DNA from: Nyssa sinensis
Taxonomy: Eukaryota > Streptophyta > Magnoliopsida > Cornales > Nyssaceae
DNA: 64,000 nucleotides
Direction: 5' to 3'
Assembly: GCA_008638375.1 (NCBI GenBank)
Contig: CM018038.1
Span: forward strand, 28,494,753 to 28,558,752
Both the position numbers and the translations under genes were made by a program. This document shows, piece by piece, positions 20,227 through 32,100 of this stretch (position 1 is its first letter; every line of letters begins with the position of its first letter). The notes under the pieces were generated by a model that saw only the letters and a program-made list of their open reading frames with translations, was not told the origin of the DNA and searched no databases.

Positions 20227-23043
20227 TGTAACAACCCGTAATATTAAATAAATGTTAAATAATGTAAATAGAGTATCCTAATGATTTATACTTAATTAAT
20301 AAGGTGAAATAATAGGTTCAGAAATTTTTTGGAATATTCTAATCCGTTTGAACACCTAAAACACTAGTGAGGGCAAAATAGTTATTTTGTCGTAATACCA
20401 CGACTATGCGAAAATTGTAGCTGAAAAGTATTGTGTGCGAGACTTGAAATAAACTTACATATCATAAAATGACCATTAGATATTTTGTGTGCATGAGAAA
20501 AGATAAAAAAGGACAAAAGAAGGAAAGAATGAAAAAGGATAAAGTAAAGGCAAAAGGGTGAAAACACTAAAAATCTAATTTTGGGTCTTTAAAAGACCAC
20601 ACACTCATGCACACACCACTTACTCTCTCATATTCACAACAACCACAAGATGGAAAGGAAGAGAATGAGGAAAGGGCTTAGGATTCCTTGCATTTCTCTC
20701 TTAATATCTCATTCTCCATAGAATCAAGTTACTTCAAGGTTCATTAGTGCAAGATCCATCACTTGGAATACATTACCAACACTTGGAGCTAGGGTTTTTG
20801 GTAGAGACATCATCAAAATCACAAAGGCCAATACTAGGGTTTTACAATCTTCAAGAATAAGGTAGGGATTTCGAACTTTGGGTTAAGATTAAGTGTTTTT
20901 AGAAAGGCTCAATGCATTGCATCTTATTTTCTTGAATTGCATTGTACCTATCATGTAGTTTTAAGCGAAGAGTTTGAATAGAAAATGAAATTTAAATGCA
21001 TATTCCTTGTTATATTCATGACCCATCTTGTAGGAATGTGTAATTAATATTGTTTATGATCTAAAATCGCTTCTCATATGGGCACAAGCCTTGTATTACA
21101 CCATTCTTTCCTATGTAAGAAATTATGTGCTTACCATGTGTCTGTTGAAATGCCAAAAAGGGTTTATATAGGGTTTTGTTGGATTTTATGACACTGAATA
21201 GCTTGCATTAGGTTATTATATTATGAATACATCGTTGTCTCCTTGGAATATTCATTATTGGTTGAGAATGGAGTGGAGGTTTATGAGGATTCTAAACTAT
21301 TGAGTGATTGAGCGTTGTTGAGATTATGCTCATTACTCAGGATTTGTGACGGGGATGGTGTCTCCTTTCGATTTCGAACCGTAAATTCGCGCAAATGGTT
21401 ATATATTGCCAACAGTTTAGTAATCCGTAAAGTACCTAGGTTCATCTGGGGGCCTATATATAGGGTGAGAATTTAGGTTGCTCTAAGCAACGCAAGTATT
21501 GGGAAATCGATTTGAGTAGTGGAAGTGGAATCCCTTGAAGTGACATATCATAAGCTTTAAATATAGCACCTATTCTCTTACTTGTGGTTCTTATGATGCC
21601 TTTTTGTGTATGCAATGTCTTTAAATGCCTTGAATGTCTAAGTGTGTGAACACTTTACTTGTCACTACACGGGACACATGTCTACACGGGTCATCGTTTA
21701 ATTCGTCCTATTTTGGAATCTTTATTGAGTTGTTGTTTGATACCTACCAAATGCAGCTAATGGCAAGGAGCCTGACCACGTGAAGTTGATTATGCATGAA
21801 GAACCATTTTTGGGCATTTTTCAAGAATAGGCATTGTGGAAGTCTACTCTTACTATTTTGGAACTATTTCTACTTATGTTGAAAATGGGACATATTGTAT
21901 CAATGGGGATCCTTAGCATTCTCCTAGAACATTTTTTAAAATTATGTAATGGTATTTCTATTGTTGGTACTAACGATGATACTTCATGTATGTGTAATGA
22001 CATGTATGAAACTTGAACTAAAATGTGTAACCTAGGATGCCTAGGATGTGTAAAATATGAATGCATGATTGCACTTATTAGGAATTAATCTTGTAATGCA
22101 TGGAACGTGATGAAATATTGATATATGAATGGAGGATGGAATGGTTAAGTTACCCAAAGTCTCATTATTAGCATTTGGGGAATTCAAGGAAAAACTAGAA
22201 TATAGGAAGTAATGTTAAAATATTGATCTTTTGAATTATATAGATTGTGATGATTTAAAATTATCAACAAGTTGATGAAATGTTATCTTATTTTTCATAT
22301 GAGGTGTGAGAATTGAGTTGAGCAAGTTTACACTTGAAAATAGGTTGGAAGAACACTAGACAACAGGTTGGGGTAGCCCGACCGGTTGACTAGTTGGCCC
22401 CAATCGGTTGACCGGTTATTTAAACCTCTCAACGTCTCATTTTTCTTCTAAGAACTGGCTAACTGGTACTGTTTACCGGCTGATCGTTTATTTACACAAC
22501 TCAACATCCAATTTTCTTCTCAGAACCAGTTAACTGGTACTATTCACCAGTTGACTGGTCCACCCTCAAAATTTCACTACTTTCTTGCTTCAATCTGGCC
22601 TGTTTTGGGACCATTCTTTGTGGGGGTTTAAATGCTCCCTCTAGTAGTTCTAAAACTTAGTTGATAGCGGTTTTTATAACATACTTTGAAGGGAAATAAA
22701 GTGATTTTAAGCCAATGATTGTTAACATGAATGGAAGATTGAAACCAACTTGAGATGTTTTTATTTCATCTTGTTCCAAAACCTAGGTCTTCACCATTTT
22801 TTGCCATTAAAGAAATACAAAACCTAAAGATTTCAAGAGTTTAAACATCAATAAACATATGGATTAAATAAAAAAAAAAGAAAAAAGAAATAGTAGTCCA
22901 TAAACCTCTAAAGAGGTTTTTTCATTACTAATAATTCTATATTAAGTTAAATTCCAATCGATGTAGTTTCATTATCATTTTTTTAATTATTAAAACTAAT
23001 TAAATAAGGGTCACACCTAGGTTTTAGGATCTGAGTCGTGACA
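20227..23043 (+). mobile_element. Long solo LTR (2.8 kb) inside a Harbinger transposase gene
   Basis: It starts TGTAACAACCCGTAATATTA and ends GGATCTGAGTCGTGACA, the TG...CA termini typical of many plant gypsy LTRs. It is flanked by TAATT (20222-20226) and TAATC (23044-23048), a 5-bp target duplication with one mismatch. No gag-pol is inside and no primer-binding site follows it, so it is best read as a solo LTR. Between about 22370 and 22560 it carries several diverged GACCGGTTGAC-like palindromic motifs. There are no long open frames. Strand is assigned from LTR convention only. Confidence 0.7.
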
Positions 23044-24095
23044 TAATCCTTTACTTAATATTATTCTCAACGATGATGTCTCTAATGAAGAATTCCAATT
23101 GTTTGCAATGGCGACCATATAAGAAGAACAACTGCTTAGTAGGAGACAAACACCACGTCGTTGTGGTTCTATTCTAGGTCATGCTACCATTCAGTGTACT
23201 AGAATTAAAGGTCATGAAAGACTTTAATGCAACTATTTTGCTAAAATTCCCACCTATCCTCCCCATCTATTTTAGAGGTGGTTTCGAATGAAATGTACGC
23301 CTTTATTTGGGATCTAAAGAAAAGATACTTGTGGAGTTTTCAATTTGTCTTCACTTTAAAAGATAACATATGCATTTAGTATGCTTGCTTATGGAGTGGC
23401 AGCAGATTTTGTGGACGACTAAATGTGAAGAAGCGAAAGTACTACAATTAAGGCTCTTAAAAAATTTATCAAAGCAATTATTATAGTTTTTGGCAACGAG
23501 TACTTAAGGTCACCAAACAACAATGACATCACTAGATTGTTCGTAGTTGGCGAACAACATGACTTTCCTACGATGTTGGGGAGCATTGATTGTGTGTATT
23601 GAAAGTGAAAGAATTAAGGGATGTATTCTGGCCACATCCATGAACCAACAATTATTATGGAAGTCATGGCTTCATATAATCTTTGGATATAGCATGCCTT
23701 CTTTGACTTACCAAGACCTTATAATGACATCAATGTGCTAAAACAGTCTTTTATCTTTACTGAACCCTTTGAAGGACATGCTCCTCCCATCAACTATTTA
23801 ATCAATATTCATGAGTTTACAATGGGATTTATCTCACAAATGGTATATATCCACAATAGGAAACATTTGTAAAAATAATTGTCTCCATAAGAAAATAAGA
23901 AAAATAATTTGTTGCAGTTCAAGAGTCGGCAATAGATGAAGTAAAGAGCGCTCCAAGCACGTTTTATGATCGTACATAGACTAACACATTTTTGGGAGCA
24001 GGAAACGCTTAAAGATATTATACAAGGATGCATAATAATGCATAAAATGATCATTGAAGATGAGCGAGATGACAATCATATCAACTCTAACTATG
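23044..24095 (+). pseudogene. Harbinger (PIF/ALP1-like) transposase pseudogene, main part
   Basis: Reading through several frameshifts and stops, the plus strand matches the DDE nuclease of plant Harbinger elements. It has LNDDVSNEEFQLF at the N-terminus, AYGVAADFVDD near 23390 and YLRSPNNNDITRLF near 23500. FPTMLGSIDCVY near 23565 contains the first catalytic Asp region. GHIHEPTIIMEVMASYNLWI comes near 23640 in a shifted frame, FTEPFEGHAPPINYLI near 23757 and IIQGCIIMHKMIIEDERDD near 24020. The initiator ATG lies across the LTR at 20215. The length of about 1.05 kb fits the family. It is dead. The 3' terminal repeat is lost at the junction with the truncated LTR near 24110. Confidence 0.88.
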
Positions 24096-24109
24096 ATGTA
24101 ATTAATGAA

Positions 24110-24665
24110 AATTCGTTAACCCTAAAGGTTTTCAACTAAGGGCATCTCAGCAATTTCGATGATAACAAGATATTGCTATAAGGACAAATGTTTTATCTAG
24201 TGACAATGCAAATAGGTCATTTAGGTCAAAGAAGATGATTGACCAAGAAATGTCAAATTCCATCAAATAAAGGAATCCATTCAAAGTACAAGCACCAAAG
24301 CCAAAATCCAATCTATTGGAATTCACTTAAGATCATCCAAGCAAATGAGCACACTCGAAGCCTAAGGAATCAGGTCAAGTCAAGAGTAGACTTTAGTTTT
24401 TGTTATTTTGGGCTTTTGAGTGAATTAGGTTTAGATTGATCATAAGCGTAAGCTTTAACTATATAAGTGAGAAACTAGAACCAACCACAAAATGATTTTT
24501 CAAAACGCCACATTGATAAACTTTAAGTTTTGAAAGATCAAGTTGTTTTGAAAAAGAGACATTGGTGAAAATAAACAAACAAGCTTAAACTATCAAAACT
24601 AATCGATTAGTTTTAAGAACCAATCGACTAATTCACAAGCCTAATTTTCACACTGTCTAAATTAG
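24110..24665 (+). mobile_element. Truncated Copia-type LTR, related to the next one
   Basis: From about 24117 the sequence (CCCTAAAGGTTTTCAACTAAGGGCAT, read in pieces) runs parallel to the LTR that starts at 24715. It shares the GATGACAACAAGGTATTG-like block and the AAAATGATTTTTCAAAA block, and it has an ATCGATTAG motif where the other has GTCGACT. It lacks the LTR's 3' half. It is a diverged, incomplete LTR of the same family. Confidence 0.65.
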
Positions 24666-24714
24666 CCAATCATTTTTTTAATCCAGATAACTAGGTTTCT
24701 AAATCAATGAATAT
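24666..24714 (-). pseudogene. Short RTE reverse-transcriptase piece left of the solo LTR
   Basis: On the minus strand this continues the RTE reverse transcriptase interrupted at 26291. The codons for the FIDLE-type motif (catalytic palm Asp) are on this side of the LTR and the preceding HMV on the other. Beyond about 24690 the match is lost. Confidence 0.65.
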
Positions 24715-26290
24715 TGTTGGCCCTAAAAGTTTTCAACTAAGGGCATTCTTGTAATTTTGATGACAACAAGGTATTGATAATATGGACTAATGATTTACTT
24801 TAAGTATCAAAGAAAAAGGTCACTGAGTTCAAGGGATGGTTGACCAAGGTTTGACTAAAGATGAAATGATCAACATCATGGAAACATGCTCACAAGATCA
24901 AACATCAAGTCAAACTCAAGAAAGCACTCATAGCCAAGGAGTCAAGTAAAGACTTTTATTTTCTTTTTAAATTGAGTGTCTAAGTGATATAGGATTGATT
25001 GATCAAAACATAATGCTTAAAGTTTTAAGTGATCAACTAAAATCAATCAATAAAATGATTTTTCAAAAGCATAACAATGTTAGAAACTAAACTTTGAAAA
25101 ATCAATACACTTGACAAAAATAAACATTGAACAAAATAGGCATTTAAGCTAAACTATCAAATTCAGTCGACTAAGTTCTCAATTTAATTGACTAAATCAT
25201 GTTCACAAAATCATGTCTATTTTTTCCTCTCAAAAATTCAGTCGACTGAACCCAATACTCTATCGGCTAAACATACATTTTGTTCACAAGGCCCCAACAC
25301 ACTATCAAATTCAGTTTACTAAATTACTTAAGTTTTTTTGTCAATAAAATCTTACTGGAAGATTCAGTCGAGTGAACCCAATATTCAATCAACTGAATGG
25401 ATTTTTACAAAGATCAACCTTTACTCTTTGGAAAAATCAGTTGAGTCCTTCAGTCAACTGAATTATGATTCAGTCGACTGAATGATGAACTCAGTCGACT
25501 GAGTTTGTCGCTTTGCCGTTTTCAAATTCAAATTTTAAACAGATCAAAAGGGTGGAAACAACTATTTTCAAATTTAAACGACTATATTATTTCAAGGCCT
25601 ATAAATATAGGTTGTTGGAAGTATTTATTGTCATCCTTAACATTCACAAACTTACTTTCAAATTCAAATCTCATTTATTTTCATATCTAGAGAGGGGAAA
25701 CAGCTATTTTCAAATTCAAATGACTATATTATTTCAAGGCCTATAAATAGAGATTGTTGGAAGCATTTATTGTTATCCTTAACATTCACAAACTTGCTTT
25801 CACTTTCAAATCTCATTTATTTTCAGATCTAGATCTCAAAGTTCTCTCATCTCTTAAATACTTAAGCATTTATTAATCAACCTTTAGAGAGCGAACTTAT
25901 TTATACCATTCAGCTCTTTAAAGATCATTCTTTGGTAAAAATATTTGTATCATCTCATTACGGTGAAAGTTGTAGGTAGGTCCTACCCGGTGAGGGAAAA
26001 AGGTATATTTTGCTAGGAAAAAGAGTGAAGAGTTCTTGTTATAAAGGTTTGACATCCACCTGCAAGGAGATCAAGATAATGAAAAAACTCAAGTGATGAT
26101 GCTTGAGTCGAGGATGTAGGAAGTTTTTTGAATCTCGTGAATCGTTGTGTTTGTTCTATCTCTCTCTTTCTCTACTCTTTACTTACTTATGCATCTTTGT
26201 CATTTATATTTAAAGTTTTTAAAAAGTAGCCAATATTTGCAAAATAGCCTATTCACCCTCCTCCCCTCTAGGGTAAATATCTAGGCAACA
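24715..26290 (+). mobile_element. Copia-type solo LTR (1,576 bp) inside an RTE LINE
   Basis: It starts TGTTGGCCCTAAAAG and ends CTCCCCTCTAGGGTAAATA then TCTAGGCAACA. The late motif AGCCTATTCACCCTCCTCCC is common near the 3' end of plant Copia LTRs. Flanks are AATAT (24710-24714) and AATAC (26291-26295), a 5-bp target duplication with one mismatch. Removing the LTR and one copy makes the disrupted RT motif contiguous, which confirms both ends. Inside are repeated CAGTCGACTG palindromes (25160-25505) and a 142-bp tandem duplication that doubles CTATAAATA. Confidence 0.85.
25553..25835 (+). repeat. 142-bp tandem duplication of the LTR promoter region
   Basis: Two copies, starting GGAAACAACTATTTTCAAA at 25553 and GGAAACAGCTATTTTCAAA at 25695, each include TTTCAAGGCCTATAAATA. 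The TATA-like CTATAAATA sites are at 25599 and 25741. The duplicated block probably contains the LTR's core promoter. Confidence 0.85.
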
Positions 26291-28245
26291 AATACCATGT
26301 GAAGATCCTTTATCTTTTCTCTATACCTCTCCATAAGTCTTCTTAATAAGTAAATAGTCTCCATTGTTGATCTCTCTAACAGAAACCCAAATTGATTCTC
26401 CGATACCATTGTCTTAAGTCTTAATCGGTATTCGATCAATCTCTCCTAGAGTTTCATAATATGACTCATTTATTTAATGTCACAATAATTTGTTTAGTTT
26501 TGGATATCTCTCTTTATTTTTATATATAGGTACTAAAATACTTTTTTCTCCACTCATCAAGCATTTTCTTAGTTATTATGATTTTATAAAATAAATTTAT
26601 TAACCAAGACACGCCAACCTTCCCTAAATACTTCAAACCTCAATGGGAATACCATTTGTTCCTAAAGCCTACTAGTTTTCATCTTTCTCAAAGCATTTTT
26701 CTTTACCTCTGTGCTCTAATTGTACAAAAAAAAAAAAAATCTTCGTTGTTATTTAAAGAGTTCTCTACACTTAAGTTTTTTATATGATTTTCATTCAATA
26801 ACTTTTCCGTCTACCTTTAATTTCATCATCATTCATCAAGACTCTTGAATCTTCACTCTTTATGTATTTAATATTATTAAAATATTTGGTTTTCCTATCC
26901 CTTAACTTAGAAAGTTTGTATATGTTCTTCTCTCCATCATTTGTACCCAATTTGCTATAAAAATCATCATATGCCTTATCTCTGGCCTCTTTTACGGCTT
27001 TTACTTCCTTCTTTGCATTTTTATATGTTTCCCAACTTGTTAATTTCTAATTTTTCACCAAGCTTTAGAACATTCTTTTTTTTACCTTTACTATGTTTTA
27101 GACTTCCGTACTCCACCACCAAGTTTCTTTACATGGTGGTCCTATTCTTTTTTATTCTCCAACAACCTCTTTTGCTATTCTTTTAATGCACGTTACCATT
27201 TCATTCTACATTATATTAGTTTCATCATTTAGGTTCTATGGTATTTCTTTTAGTATCATACTTTTAAATTGCTCTACTTTCTCTTCTTTTAAATTTCACT
27301 ATTTAATTCTTGGTTTTTTTTTTTATATCTTTAGTCATGTACTTTTAAGATATATGTCTAAAACTATCAACCTATGTTATGAGGTTAGGCTTTCTACCGG
27401 AATAATTTTACAATCTTTGCATAATAGTTGATCTATTCTTCTAGTTAGGAAAAAGTCTATTTGACTTTTATTTGATCCACTTTTAAAGGTAATTAAATGT
27501 TCATCTCTTTTTTTAAAATATGTATTTGTAATCATAAAATCATATGCAATTGTGAAATCCAGTATTACCTCCCTAACATCATTCCTATCTCCAAACCCAC
27601 AACCCCCATGACCCCATGACCAACTCATATCCTGTGCAATCGTTTCCTACATGACCATTAGAGTCACCTCCCACAAAAATCTTTTCACTTACAGGTATGC
27701 TTTGGATTAGTTCATCCATATCTTTTCAAAATTGTGCCTTAATATATGCATCTAATCCTATTTGACGTGCATACACGCTAATTATATTATCTCCCAAGAC
27801 AAGTTTTATAAGTATTATCATATCCCATTTTTTAATCACAGTTACAACTTGTTCTTTGAGATCATTATCTACTACTATCCCTATTTCTATGTCGATCTTT
27901 TCCAGTCTAATAAAATGTATATTCGATCTTTTCAATTTTCCTAGATTTCTCTCCTACCCATATAGTTTCTTGCAAGCATGCTATATTTACCCTCCTCCGA
28001 AACATAGTATCTACTAATTCCATCCATTTTCTAGTTAATGTTCCTATATTCCAAGTTGCTAATCTGAGTGTTATTTTTTTATTATTATTTTGAACTAACT
28101 TCTTTGCCCACGCTCGTCTATCAAGTCGCGAGAATCCTTGCCTATTTTTCACTGCACTCGACCACCAAAGTGGCACCCCTTTCCCATTTTTGAAAGCACT
28201 CAATGGCTGATGCAATGCCTTGCTTAAGGAACACATGAAATCAAG
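26291..28245 (-). mobile_element. RTE-clade LINE, decayed, 3' half lost
   Basis: The minus strand encodes an RTE-type non-LTR element. The endonuclease begins at about 28080 (RLATWNIGTLTRKWMELVD, then RRRVNIACLQETIWVGEKS). It continues at 27935-27726 (EIGIVVDNDLKEQVV) and 27628-27377 (HLITFKSGSNKSQIDFFLT). Reverse transcriptase lies at about 26470-26291, with ENQFGF-, STMETIYLLRRLMERYR- and KDLHMV-like segments. It is then interrupted by the solo LTR at 26290. Several frameshifts and stops are present. Between the domains the sequence is degraded. It is an independent lineage from the L1 copies in the VPS9A introns. Confidence 0.88.
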
Positions 28246-28249
28246 GCCT

Positions 28250-28670
28250 TTACACTATTTGGAAAGAAAGTATAGGAAAAGGGAAGAAGGAAGAAGTTAT
28301 TTCGTAATTGGTTTAAAATTAATAAAAGAAATGAAGGAAAATGGAAGGTATCGTAAAAGTGGGTAGAGATACAAGAAAAGGTGACTCTTTTAATAAGTTT
28401 TTTATAATACCAATTCTAATCTTAAAATTAAAAATAAAAAAAAATAAAAAATACCTTTATCTTATGACATAATAAATATATATATATAATCATTTCTTTT
28501 CCTTTCTTTCTTATGTTATTTTCAAACAAGATGAGAAAATTACACTCATTTTACTCATTTGTTATCCAAACATAATAAAAGAATTATACTCTACTCTCCT
28601 CTCCCCTCCCTTTTCTCGTAACTAATATTATCCTCTCCTCTCCTTCCCTTCCCTTCACTTCAAGGATGGT
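28250..28670. repeat. Purine/pyrimidine-biased inverted region, possible MITE
   Basis: The left part is purine-rich (GGAAAAGGGAAGAAGGAAGA near 28275). The right part is pyrimidine-rich (CTCTCCTCTCCTTCCCTTCC near 28632), like a loose inverted repeat around an AT-rich centre. I could not fix termini or a target duplication. Confidence 0.35.
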
Positions 28671-29184
28671 GTTAGTTAACCGTAGTTTTACCAATTTTTT
28701 TGAAGTTGTGTCAGTATTTCAAACTTCACACACGACAATAGATTTTGTTTAATCTAATGCCAGTGATGGGCCGCGGAAAAGCGAACCTTCTGTGCACATT
28801 TCTCTATTCAATGTCCAAACCACCACCAAAACTACATTCGAAACTCCATTGTTAAAGAACGACTGTGTATATAAATATACCCAAATATCCTCCCTTAATT
28901 AAAAATGAATCATAATATGTGCTTATCAACACACGGTTCTCTTGAATGCACACCATATCTAAGTGACAGCTACTGCTCTGAAAAACAGTTCCCGTATAAC
29001 CTCACTGAGTTTTCCTTTCAAACTCAGAGAGTTTCTCACAGAGGCATTGCATTGGCCATATGTATCATTTCTGTATAGATTGCTTACACCCGACTAGAAT
29101 AACCTACTCCCATGGCATGGTAGCTGAACATGAAAGGTTTCGATCTCCTTGTTTGCCCAAAAACCATCTCCCCCAGTGTTAAAT
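28671..29184 (-). other. Galactosyltransferase 3' flank / 3' UTR region
   Basis: Non-coding DNA directly downstream (minus strand) of the galactosyltransferase stop codon. It should contain the 3' UTR and polyadenylation site, but I cannot place them with confidence. Confidence 0.5.
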
Positions 29185-32100
29185 TTATAATAAAGCACTC
29201 CAAACAATTCCATCCCCTTCACCACATCTTTCATGAACTAATTTCATCTTCTCCACAGATTTGCAAATTCCACTGCAGCTCCAGTCAAACGATGCAATGC
29301 ACACATTACCTGCCTGTGCCTTCCACTCGCAATCTGCAAAGTGGCAATGATATAGACAAAATTAGGAAGATAAACTGCACCGGAACATCATCATGTGAGT
29401 ACAAAGTGAAGACACATACAGATATACACAGAAAAGTAATGTTGTTCTAGCAAAGATACAAAGAACAAAAGCTTGGGATTGTTAAGATGATACTTGATCG
29501 TGTAGTTGTTTAGGTTTCTTCAGATGATGGGAAGTTTTTCAGATAACTATAACCACCACAGAATGCTCATGAACATAGCATGCAATCAAGTTGATTTCTG
29601 ATTTCCCACCCATTTGGTGGCAAATTATCCGGTACTGAACAAATGCCAAACCCATCCATGGTGAAATTGAAAATAAAAAACAAAACAAAACAAAATTGCA
29701 TCCAAGCTTGAATGCAAGAAATTATTTAATTAAACAAAAGAATAGTACCTGGTGGAGTCCCACAGCACATATTGCGTTCATCAATGTGCTCAACTTCAAG
29801 ACCAATAAACCATGAACCGAGTGACACATCTTCATTGGCATACTTGTGCAATATTGGCCTGCAATCATGATCAGCAGCTCCGGTGATTTTTAATGATGTC
29901 TATGAAATCATAAGATCATATAATATGCAAGAAAACTAAATTTAAGTTACCATATAAAAGTCTCAAAGGTTCTAATACTATGGACCCATAAACCAAACTA
30001 TTTAAGCCATATCAAGTGAGGACTGTCCAACAAAATTTCAAAGATTTTGGCATTTTGTTTCAATTTTGATTAATTCTTTATTGATATGCAACTCACACAA
30101 CGTTGCTATTCAGATTTAACCAAAACAAGCAGAATCCTTACTGATTGATTGAAATATACGTGGCCAAATCCTTTGAGATGGCATAAATCTGCCCAGTTGC
30201 ATGCCGGAAATATTTGTTTCCTTCCTCTCCAAATTTCCAGTACTCTGGCTCATGGTACTTGACATTCCTGGAGAATAAAAAAAAAAACACAATCACTTGT
30301 AACATAACTGCAAAGAGGAAATTCAAGTTGAAAAGAAAATGTCATCAATATTGAAGCACTAGGATTACTTTTGAGAAAGAACAGGTCCAGATTTCATACA
30401 CCCAATGTACACTCTGGGATTTGATCTATGACGGGCAAGAGTTGCAGCTAGCATACCTACAGAAGCAAGACATGTGACAGAGATGAGTTTGATCATGGTG
30501 ACCAAATTTTCAGTTATGGACAGGAGAGGGAGAGGGAGCAGGAAAATATAATGAAGAAAAAAGAAGATGCAAAAGGCAGCCTGTACCCAAATTGACATGG
30601 ACATCATCATCCACCTTGACATAAAAATCAGCATTCCATTTTGCAACAGCTGTGGCAAAGAAAATTTTTGTTTTTGCAGACAATTCATGATACCCTTCAA
30701 CATGCTCCTACAAGATACTCAAGATTGAAACAATTTCTGGTAGGATGTCCCAAATCTTTTGATATATATGAACAGCAATCGACGCTTGCTTTCTTACCAG
30801 CCTGAGGAAGTCCTTATGCTGATCATCTTCGGAATCAATAGCTCGATCTAATATGCTGTTAGATGTTGCGCTGAATCAATTAAGACATATATTATTCCAG
30901 TTCAGTTCTTTTTATTCATAGCTGCAACATTATGTCATTCGGTGATAAATCGATGTTTAATTATGCATAACAGCAACATTATGCCATTCAATGCCAATCT
31001 ACTGAAGTTTAATGACATGTACACAAGGTAAAAACCATATATGAAACAAACAACTGCAGCATAACTGATAGATATTCTTTTGCTGATTTTTTGGGTTATA
31101 TATGTATAGGGAAATATGGGTTTGGATGTATACCTCACATGTACATGGATTGCTATCTCCTTGTGTTTATTTATAATATGATCTTTATTCATCAAATAAA
31201 ATAAAATAAACCAATAGATATACCCTCCTTTTGTGTCATATAGCCAAAAGATGTGTGTTTATTTGAATTATGGCCTACATTTTCTAAGTTGACTTCCAAT
31301 TACAATATCTAAATTTATCAAATTAATGGTGTTGTGCTGCCATTTAACAGTAAAATGAGTTGGACATGAGAGAGAGAGAGAGGAGGAGGAATACACACAG
31401 CCACAAAAATACATGCAAAGCATGGAGATTCCTGAAACAAGCTGCAAAATTACAAGGAACAACAAATCAAATGTATTCCAAAGAACAAAAAAATCAAATG
31501 TATGATTATATATAAAGGCCACTACTAGTACTAGTGTTGGTCCTACCAATGCGGAGTGCTGGGAGGACCCAACCAGACATAAACTTAAGGTTTGGCATTA
31601 TATGTAAAAGTGATTACTTTCAATCTTGAACCCATAAAACAAAAATTTCTCATGCCCCATCTTTCATATTATATTAGTAATCTCTTGTGAGTGCAAAAAT
31701 AAGTGAATCCAGTTCAACTCAACTGTGCTCCAACCTACATGAATCCCTTTTATCAATTTGTAAAGTGAATTTGACGAAAACATCTGTAATGCCCCACCAT
31801 AGTGCGTCTAAAACTATATTATTTTTGTAGATGAATCAGCATCAATCCAATGCTTCTAAAACATTAACAATTTTCCTAGCCTTCTAGTGAATGCCCTAGC
31901 ATGACAACTTTTGGTATGGGTCCTGATGCGACAACAGACATGCAAGACCCGGAGAATTTTTTTTAAGAAATAAAAAAAAAAAAAACACGGATACAAGCAG
32001 CATATGCCATCCAGTTTATGTGCACATGCCATCCAGTTTATGGTTTCATATAGCTTAAGTGGACCATGGGCCAACAGTCCCAACCCAGTTGCAGCCCAAT

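Noticed and set aside
26941..27431. Phe/Leu-rich plus-strand frames resembling membrane proteins
   Set aside because: They lie antisense to the AT-rich RTE LINE. The hydrophobic bias comes from T-rich sequence.
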